Shown here: positions 1 to 4,757 of the stretch, piece by piece
Position numbering within the stretch: position 1 is the stretch's first letter
How the letters are laid out: every line of letters begins with the position of its first letter
Source of the DNA: JAWOGN01 sp046496815
Lineage (GTDB): Bacteria; Desulfobacterota; DSM-4660; Desulfatiglandales; Desulfatiglandaceae
DNA: 6,127 nt
NCBI GenBank assembly: GCA_046496815.1
Contig: JAWOGN010000092.1
Span: forward strand, 1-6,127
Reading direction: 5' to 3'
Position numbers and translations under genes: made by a program
Notes under the pieces: model-generated
What the model was told of the DNA's origin: nothing
The model's database searches: none
The model's input: only the letters and a program-made list of their open reading frames with translations

Positions 1-446
1 TCGGTGCCTTGAAACAGCCGTCCGCCGATTTCGGAGTATTCCCCCTCGTTATTCTCCCGCACCACGCAGAAATCAATATGCTCCGAGGTTCGGTTCGCCA
101 GGGGTGAGCGGATGCCCGGCAATAACCTCACCGGTCGTAAATTGACGTACTGCTGAAATTGGCGACGGATGGGAATGAGCAGGCCCCACAGGGAGATATG
201 GTCGGGAACAACGGGGTCCCCAACGGCGCCAAGCAGAATGGTGTCGAAGGACTTCAGTCCTTCAATGCCGTTTTGCGGCATCATGGCGCCGTGCTCCAGG
301 TAATATCGGCAGGAGTAAGGGAATTCCGTAAAATGGACACCGAACCGGTATTGCTCGGCCAATGCCTCTAAGACACGAATGCCTTCAGGCACCACCTCAT
401 TTCCGATGCCGTCTCCCGGGATAACCGCGATTTGGAATGTCTTCAT
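1..446 (-). CDS. Tartrate dehydrogenase/decarboxylase-type (D-malate, isopropylmalate dehydrogenase family), N-terminal part, cut by the left edge
   Basis: The first 148 residues are in the window; the C-terminal part lies beyond base 1. The protein begins MKTFQIAVIPGDGIG, the N-terminal signature of the isocitrate/isopropylmalate dehydrogenase family. GAVGDP at residues 73-78, SLWGLLIPIRR at 85-95, YVNLRPVRL at 100-108 and VVRENNEGEYS at 128-138 follow. The stretch SLWGLL-PIRR with RENxEGEYS resembles tartrate dehydrogenase (TtuC/YeaU/DmlA) more than LeuB. Arg94/95, Arg104, Arg130 and Tyr137 match the substrate-binding positions known in isopropylmalate dehydrogenase. Such enzymes use NAD with a divalent metal to oxidise, and usually decarboxylate, 2-hydroxy diacids such as tartrate or D-malate in the cytoplasm. 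The ATG at 446 is preceded by GGAGGG (456-461) with a 9-base gap. It lies downstream of the acyl-CoA synthetase on the same strand, but a terminator-like hairpin separates them, so it may have its own promoter. The exact substrate cannot be decided from this half. Confidence 0.9.
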   Translation of the reverse strand, partial: MKTFQIAVIPGDGIGNEVVPEGIRVLEALAEQYRFGVHFTEFPYSCRYYLEHGAMMPQNGIEGLKSFDTILLGAVGDPVVPDHISLWGLLIPIRRQFQQYVNLRPVRLLPGIRSPLANRTSEHIDFCVVRENNEGEYSEIGGRLFQGT

Positions 447-485
447 CAAAAGGATCCCTCCATGATCAGAAGCCGAAAGATTGGA

Positions 486-599
486 TTACAAACGTTGACC
501 ATGCCGCGACTCGGCAATCGCGGTCACATGGTCGGCATCATCCATAACACAGTATTGAGGTTCCATTTTCTCCGCGAGATAAGTCAGCCGGCCGATCAT
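486..599 (-). CDS. Possible small protein of 37 residues, unknown
   Basis: An ATG at 599 (or GTG at 602) opens an ORF that ends with TAA at 486, 39 bases before the start of the tartrate dehydrogenase-like gene. The product begins MIGRLTYLAEKMEP, is mildly acidic in the middle (MDDADH) and ends RHGQRL. It has no membrane segment and I do not recognise it. A purine-rich GAAGGG sits 8 to 11 bases upstream, so translation is possible, and the ORF lies between the terminator candidate and the dehydrogenase start. It could instead be a leader peptide, a decayed gene end or chance. Length alone gives no statistical support. Confidence 0.25.
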   Translation of the reverse strand: MIGRLTYLAEKMEPQYCVMDDADHVTAIAESRHGQRL

Positions 600-622
600 C
601 ACGGGTCTTTCCCTTCTATTGT

Positions 623-656
623 AAAAAAATTATATCCGGATGGATACCATTTTTTT
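623..656. terminator. Bidirectional intrinsic terminator candidate
   Basis: Seven A (623-629) and seven T (650-656) flank an inverted repeat: T630 pairs with A649, two mismatches follow, then TATCC (633-637) pairs with GGATA (642-646) around a GGAT loop. Read on the minus strand it lies 46 bases after the acyl-CoA synthetase stop and ends in a run of seven U, as an intrinsic terminator should. Its symmetry means it would look the same to transcripts from the other side. The stem is AT-rich, so termination may be partial. Confidence 0.5.
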
Positions 657-701
657 GATGACAAATGTGTGGGACGTTAAGGCACCCGGAGTGTTTGCTT
701 A

Positions 702-2840
702 TTATCTCTGCGGCCGTGACAGCAGAATTCGGCTGTCTGCCACCACACATCCCTTTCCTTCCGGATAGATAATCAGCGGATTGATGTCGAGTTCACTGAT
801 TTCCGGATGGTTGGATACCATTTGCGACAACCTGAGGATGCAAAGCTCAGTTGCTTTGATATCCGATGGCGGATTTCCGCGTATTCCTTTTAGGACCGTG
901 TAGGCCTTGATTGAGCGGATCATGTTCTCCGCGCTTGTCTCCCACATGGGGGCCAGACGGAATGTCACGTCTTTCAGAGCCTCAACAAATACGCCTCCCA
1001 AACCGAACATGCAAATGGGGCCAAATTTGGGATCCCTGAAAGAACCCAGGATCACCTCTACCCCCCCTCGAGCCATTTGCTCGATGAGGATTCCGTTGAT
1101 ATGTGCATCGGGCTTGTACTTCTTGGCATTTTCGGTGATTTCTTTAAAGGCTTTCTTCGCTTGCTCGGCCGTCCTGATTTTCAATCGAACGCCGCCCGCG
1201 TCAGACTTGTGTACGATGTTCGGGCTGTCAATTTTCATGGCAACAGGCAGCCCGATTTCTTCAACCGCCGCATCGATTTCGGCAGCGTCCTTGACAATCC
1301 GACTTTGAAGCAGCGGAAAAGCATAGCAGTCGAGAATCTCGTTTGCTTCCCCCTCAGACATGTAATACTTTTCTTTACCGGCGAGTTTTTCTTTAATAAT
1401 ATGAGAGGCCTTCTCTCGGTCCTCCAGCAGGCTGAAAATCACTCTTTTCTTTTTCTTCCGGGGTGCTATATTTTCATTGTATCGAACCATGGCGGCCATA
1501 GTTCTCGCGGCATCCTCCGGGAAGATGTAATTCGGTATTCCATGCTGTTCCAGATATCTCGCCCCTTCGGAGACATCTACCAGCCCCATGAACGAACAAA
1601 GAATCGGTTTGTCTATTCCTTCAGCGACGCGGGGCATGATTTGAGCGGTCTCCAGTATTTCAGTAATTCCCCCGGGGGTGAGTATGACAATGGCGCCATC
1701 GACCCCATCATCCATGATGGTTGCCCGAACGGCGGCCTCATAACGCTCATGACCGGCATCCCCGATCACATCCACCGGGTTTTTGATGCTTGCAGTGGGC
1801 GGCAGATGCCCCTTGAGTTTTTTCTCGGTTTCTTCAGACAAGGTCGCCAGTTTGAGTCCGAGCCCGGGTCCCATCAGCGCGTCGGTCGCCATGATACCCG
1901 GTCCGCCGGAGTTGGTGACGATCGCGATTCGGTTTCCTTTCGGCAGAGGCTGCATGGAAAAGGCCTGCGCGTAGTTAAACAGTTCACTGACCCCTTCTAC
2001 GCGCTGAATACCGCCCTGCAGGAAGATCGCATCGTAGCTTGCATCCGAGCCCGCCAGAGAGCCCGTATGAGACGCCGCAGCTCTCGCCCCCTCTGCGGAT
2101 CGGCCGGCCTTCAAGGCAAAGATAGGTTTACCCGCCACCAAGGTGATTTCTCTGGCAATTTCAATGAACGCATGACCATCTAAAACATCTTCCAAATACA
2201 TGATGATGACGTCCGTATCCGGGTCATCTTTGAGGTACTGTAGAAAGTCTATTTCGCTCACATCCGCCTTATTTCCAATGCTGACAAATTTGGAGAAGCC
2301 CATGTTGCGCCCGGTCGCGACATCAAGTATCGCCACGCACATCGCACCGGACTGTGACACGAGCGCAATATTTCCGGTTTTGGGCATGAACCTGGCAAAA
2401 CTGGCGTTCATGCGGACGTTTTTGTTGGTATTGATGACCCCCAGGCAATTGGGACCCACCACTCGAATTCCATGTTTTTTCGCGACCGACATCATGCGTT
2501 TTTCCAGTTCGACGCCGAGACCGCCGATTTCCTTAAAGCCTGCAGTAATGATGACGCACCCCTTGATTCCCTTTTGACCGGCTTCTTCAATAACGGATGG
2601 CACATGGGCCGATGGGACAATCAGCTCGGCCATGTCGACTTCATCGGGAATATCCAGGAGACGGGGGTAGGCTTTTACTCCTTGGATGGATCTGGCTTTG
2701 GGGTTTACAGGATACAGGATGCCTTGATACCCGGCGTCGAGCAAATTCCTAAAAATATTGAGTCCCAGGCTTCCCGGGCGATTGCTCGCGCCCACCACGG
2801 CAATCGATTTCGGATTTATAATAGAGTTTATGTCATTCAT
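702..2840 (-). CDS. ADP-forming acyl-CoA (acetate-CoA) synthetase, fused alpha-beta subunits
   Basis: This 712-residue protein matches the usual length of about 700 for fused NDP-forming acyl-CoA synthetases, which interconvert acyl-CoA + ADP + phosphate with free acid + CoA + ATP through phosphohistidine intermediates in the cytoplasm. Domain order: a CoA-binding Rossmann domain (about 5-135, with SIAVVGASNRPGSLG and VVGPNCLGV); succinyl-CoA ligase-like domains (about 150-450) carrying SHTGSLAG, with His258 as the probable phosphorylated histidine, and VTNSGGPGIMA at 308-318; a basic linker RKKKKR (461-466); and an ATP-grasp domain (about 490-712) with VAMKIDSPNIVHKSDAGGV, where His544 corresponds to the second histidine of archaeal ACD beta subunits, and ELDINPLI near the end. 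The frame stays open upstream to 2933, but ATG 2840 is preferred: AGGAGG (2846-2851) lies 5 bases before it, and homology starts at once with the CoA-binding domain. Acyl specificity (acetyl, propionyl, aryl) cannot be read. It is transcribed away from lsrF. Confidence 0.93.
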   Translation of the reverse strand: MNDINSIINPKSIAVVGASNRPGSLGLNIFRNLLDAGYQGILYPVNPKARSIQGVKAYPRLLDIPDEVDMAELIVPSAHVPSVIEEAGQKGIKGCVIITAGFKEIGGLGVELEKRMMSVAKKHGIRVVGPNCLGVINTNKNVRMNASFARFMPKTGNIALVSQSGAMCVAILDVATGRNMGFSKFVSIGNKADVSEIDFLQYLKDDPDTDVIIMYLEDVLDGHAFIEIAREITLVAGKPIFALKAGRSAEGARAAASHTGSLAGSDASYDAIFLQGGIQRVEGVSELFNYAQAFSMQPLPKGNRIAIVTNSGGPGIMATDALMGPGLGLKLATLSEETEKKLKGHLPPTASIKNPVDVIGDAGHERYEAAVRATIMDDGVDGAIVILTPGGITEILETAQIMPRVAEGIDKPILCSFMGLVDVSEGARYLEQHGIPNYIFPEDAARTMAAMVRYNENIAPRKKKKRVIFSLLEDREKASHIIKEKLAGKEKYYMSEGEANEILDCYAFPLLQSRIVKDAAEIDAAVEEIGLPVAMKIDSPNIVHKSDAGGVRLKIRTAEQAKKAFKEITENAKKYKPDAHINGILIEQMARGGVEVILGSFRDPKFGPICMFGLGGVFVEALKDVTFRLAPMWETSAENMIRSIKAYTVLKGIRGNPPSDIKATELCILRLSQMVSNHPEISELDINPLIIYPEGKGCVVADSRILLSRPQR

Positions 2841-2845
2841 GTTTT

Positions 2846-2851
2846 CCTCCT
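2846..2851 (-). promoter_or_regulatory. Ribosome binding site that fixes the acyl-CoA synthetase start
   Basis: AGGAGG on the minus strand, 5 bases upstream of ATG 2840. It supports this start over the longer reading beginning at 2933, whose extra 31 residues look unlike the family and would place this Shine-Dalgarno sequence inside the gene. Confidence 0.8.
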
Positions 2852-3246
2852 GAAAGCCCGCTGTGAGATATACCGGCAATTTCCGGTTTCTATCGGCGGT
2901 CGGTTTCACCGCATCGACACTTGTTCCCGGCATCCCGCCGTCCTTATCATCGGGCGTATCAATAATTCTATGCTAAATTGAGATGTAATTCGATTTGTTT
3001 GTATGGTTGCGCTCACCGGTAACGCTGGACCCTAATTATGATCGTGACCACGCCGGACTCGGTCGGGGTGATGGACTCGCCGCCACGCGAAAAATCTCGT
3101 CCCCGTGTCGAGGAAAAAAAGACGTGGGATAGGTTAGCAATCCCTATGCCAAGCATGAAAGCCGTGCTCAACCTGTCCAACCCTTTGATGACATGGATCA
3201 TTCGATGAGAAATGCGGCCGGGAAACGGGGAGCTCCACCAAAATTT

Positions 3247-3263
3247 TGTCAGCTTTTTTGACA
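3247..3263. promoter_or_regulatory. Candidate operator: TGTCA-N7-TGACA dyad overlapping a TTGACA box
   Basis: TGTCA (3247-3251) and TGACA (3259-3263) form a perfect inverted repeat around a T-rich 7-base spacer. The right arm overlaps TTGACA (3258-3263), a perfect sigma-70 -35 hexamer for plus-strand transcription, but no convincing -10 lies 16-18 bases downstream. The geometry, with about 12 bases between arm centres, fits a homodimeric repressor or activator of the divergent promoters. The regulator family cannot be named. Confidence 0.3.
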
Positions 3264-3275
3264 CAGTGTAAATGT

Positions 3276-3312
3276 GACCGGGAAGACTCGCAAATTTGAT
3301 CCGGTTTTTTTT
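3276..3312 (+). terminator. Hairpin with T8 tail, terminator or attenuator candidate
   Basis: ACCGG (3277-3281) can pair with CCGGT (3301-3305), extended by G-U pairs at each end, and the 3' arm runs into eight consecutive T (3305-3312). On a plus-strand RNA this has the form of an intrinsic terminator with a long loop of about 18 bases. No gene ends just upstream, so it would act on a leader transcript reading towards lsrF. The short stem and large loop make it uncertain. Confidence 0.25.
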
Positions 3313-3347
3313 CCTCCCGCCGTTTGTTGAGTAATAGGCCTGAGGCC

Positions 3348-3363
3348 TGGCTTAAGGAATGCC
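3348..3363 (+). promoter_or_regulatory. Weak sigma-54-like promoter candidate
   Basis: TGGC at 3348-3351 and TGCC at 3360-3363 give GG-N10-GC spacing, as in -24/-12 promoters, and read towards lsrF. Only the core bases agree with the consensus (TGGCAC ... TTGCA). No activator gene is in view, and the resulting leader would be almost 400 bases. It follows directly after the tandem AGGCCT at 3336-3348. A single GG-N10-GC match is easily found by chance. Confidence 0.15.
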
Positions 3364-3740
3364 GGAGAATCAAGATACATGCGCTCGTAAAGCGTTTCCA
3401 GAGCCGTCAGGCCGGCGAAAGCCCGGATGAATGGGGATTTCCGACCGGGGTTCAGACGTAATTGAAAGGACTCGATTCCGGATCCAGCCGAGAATGAGAA
3501 CCGGGATAAGACTTGCGTCGATGTGAATAATTCCCGGATGACACGGTTCGCCGGGCCAAAAGGCAAATACCTCTGGACGCAGAAATCAAATAGAAGTAAA
3601 AATAGTTTCGAGGGCGCGGCAGCCCCGGGTTTGATCCCCCGGTATGCTTTTGAACATCCCTGGTTCGAGCGTCTGCCGGATGCATGGAACATGAAAATCG
3701 GACAGAAGCCCCATACCGATTTACCCGTCCGCTAAATTGA

Positions 3741-3747
3741 AAGGAGG
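3741..3747 (+). promoter_or_regulatory. Ribosome binding site of lsrF
   Basis: AAGGAGG lies 7 bases before ATG 3755. This decides the start in favour of 3755 rather than the TTG at 3737, which lies upstream of the Shine-Dalgarno sequence and has none of its own. Confidence 0.85.
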
Positions 3748-3754
3748 CCGAGCA

Positions 3755-4639
3755 ATGCCTGACATGGATGAAATGAAAGAGGCCAAGAAATTCTACACCG
3801 ACATCCCTCAGAAAACCGGGGGTTTTTTTCTGAAAGGATCCGATTCCCTGGATTGGGGAATGAAAAACCGGCTGGCCCGGATTTTCAATCCCGAGAGCGG
3901 CCGTACCGTCATGTTGGCCATTGATCATGGCTATTTCCAAGGCCCGACCACCGGCTTGGAACGAATTGATCTCAATATTCTCCCCTTGGTTCCATACGCG
4001 GACACCCTCATGCTGACGCGAGGCATCCTCAGGAGCGTCGTGCCCCCCTCGACGACGAAATCCATCGTGCTCAGGGTTTCGGGCGGGACCAGCATACTCA
4101 AAGAGCTTTCAAATGAAGCGATCGCCGTTGACATCGAGGAATCCATCCGCCTGAACGTTTGCGCCATGGCCGTCCAGGTGTTTATCGGTGGAGAATATGA
4201 AAAACAGTCCATCATGAACATGACCCGCATGGTAGACTTGGGGACACGATACGGCATTCCGACGCTGGCCGTGACCGCGGTCGGGAAAGAGATGTCCCGT
4301 GACGCGCGCTACTTCAGGCTTGCCACGCGGATTTGCGCCGAGCTCGGCGCCCAGTACATCAAATCATATTATATTGAGGAAGGCTTTGAAACGGTGACGG
4401 CCGCCTGTCCCGTTCCCATTGTCATGGCGGGCGGCAAGAAGATTCCTGAATTGGATGCCTTGACGATGGCCTATAGCGCGGTTCAGCAGGGTGCCGGCGG
4501 GGTGGACATGGGCCGGAATATCTTCCAATCCGAGTCACCCACTGCAATGATCCAGGCTGTAGGCGCAGTGGTGCACAAGAATGAGACACCGGATAAGGCT
4601 TTCGATCTCTACAACACACTGAAGAATCAAAAAGAGTGA
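3755..4639 (+). CDS. lsrF: 3-hydroxy-5-phosphonooxypentane-2,4-dione thiolase, LsrF (class I DhnA-type aldolase fold)
   Basis: The 294-residue product follows E. coli LsrF nearly end to end: RIFNPESGRTVMLAIDHGYF, FQGPTTGLERID, TRGILRSVVPP, ELSNEA, GGEYEKQSI, CPVPIVMAGGKK and GGVDMGRNIFQS are all in place and in order. Lys203, in YIKSYYIEEGFE, falls at the number of the Schiff-base/active-site lysine of the E. coli enzyme, and the phosphate-binding loops AGGKK (225-229) and VDMGRN (250-255) are present. LsrF transfers the acetyl group of 3-hydroxy-2,4-pentanedione 5-phosphate to CoA, giving dihydroxyacetone phosphate and acetyl-CoA, as the last step of phospho-AI-2 breakdown. It is a cytoplasmic TIM barrel. 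Here it begins a plus-strand unit, followed 118 bases later by a sugar-phosphate aldolase/dehydrogenase instead of other lsr genes, so its natural substrate may be AI-2-derived or a related dicarbonyl phosphate. The family assignment is firm; the physiological role is inferred. Confidence 0.93.
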   Translation: MPDMDEMKEAKKFYTDIPQKTGGFFLKGSDSLDWGMKNRLARIFNPESGRTVMLAIDHGYFQGPTTGLERIDLNILPLVPYADTLMLTRGILRSVVPPSTTKSIVLRVSGGTSILKELSNEAIAVDIEESIRLNVCAMAVQVFIGGEYEKQSIMNMTRMVDLGTRYGIPTLAVTAVGKEMSRDARYFRLATRICAELGAQYIKSYYIEEGFETVTAACPVPIVMAGGKKIPELDALTMAYSAVQQGAGGVDMGRNIFQSESPTAMIQAVGAVVHKNETPDKAFDLYNTLKNQKE

Positions 4640-4757
4640 AGAATCCGAACGGGCTGAGAGTTTTTGTTTTGCTTGTGCTGAAACTGAGGCGAATGGATTA
4701 TTTTAGTGAAACCGCCGGATTGTAAAGATCCGATCATACAAGGGTGGAGAAACACCT
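4640..4757 (+). other. Short intergenic gap within the probable operon
   Basis: These 118 bases between lsrF and the aldolase gene are AT-rich near 4660-4705 and hold no strong hairpin with a T tail, so transcription probably continues through. A T-rich stretch at 4661-4670 lacks a stable stem upstream. No ORF with a good start is seen. Confidence 0.5.

Larger units (their letters stand above)
2841..3754. other. Long divergent intergenic region without a convincing gene
   Basis: About 0.9 kb separates the divergent starts of the acyl-CoA synthetase and lsrF. ORFs in several overlapping frames are present on both strands, but none has a family motif, a good ribosome binding site or a preferred strand, so I regard them as chance. 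Regulatory-looking elements are visible: an AT-rich stretch around 3240-3312 with a TGTCA/TGACA dyad and a hairpin followed by eight T, a tandem AGGCCT (3336-3348), and GC-rich hairpins at 3533-3555 and 3625-3642. Promoters for both flanking genes must lie here or very close by, but no pair of good -35/-10 boxes at the right spacing could be fixed by eye. The left part (about 2950-3240) shows nothing I can name. Confidence 0.6.

Noticed and set aside
629..634. Minus-strand TATAAT as a -10 box for the tartrate dehydrogenase-like gene
   Set aside because: It lies within the terminator hairpin, and the position 17 bases upstream reads CAAAAA, not a -35 box.
1077..2183. Plus-strand open frame of 368 codons
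   Set aside because: It lies entirely antisense to the acyl-CoA synthetase, whose motifs are intact. The long opposite-strand frame reflects codon bias and shows no domain.
2841..2933. N-terminal extension of the acyl-CoA synthetase by 31 residues
   Set aside because: A strong AGGAGG sits 5 bases before ATG 2840, and the conserved CoA-binding domain starts directly after that codon.
3092..3117. CTCG/CGAG hairpin flanked by A-tracts as a terminator
   Set aside because: The stem is only four base pairs, no gene ends nearby, and the T-run on the minus strand is short.
3258..3286. Full sigma-70 promoter starting from TTGACA at 3258
   Set aside because: No TATAAT-like hexamer occurs 16-18 bases downstream; the bases there are GC-rich. 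Only the -35-like box is kept, as part of the dyad.
3618..3677. tRNA-like look: a T-arm-like GGGTTTGATCCCC and GGTTCGAGC, with GGCAG/CTGCC ends
   Set aside because: No cloverleaf can be drawn. The T-loop lacks the conserved C56, the second T-arm cannot close, and no D-arm or anticodon arm fits on either strand.
3249..3940. Minus-strand open frames of 147 and 162 codons at 3249-3692 and 3452-3940
   Set aside because: They overlap each other and the second runs into lsrF. They show no family motif, have low-complexity composition and no good ribosome site, and are best explained as chance frames.
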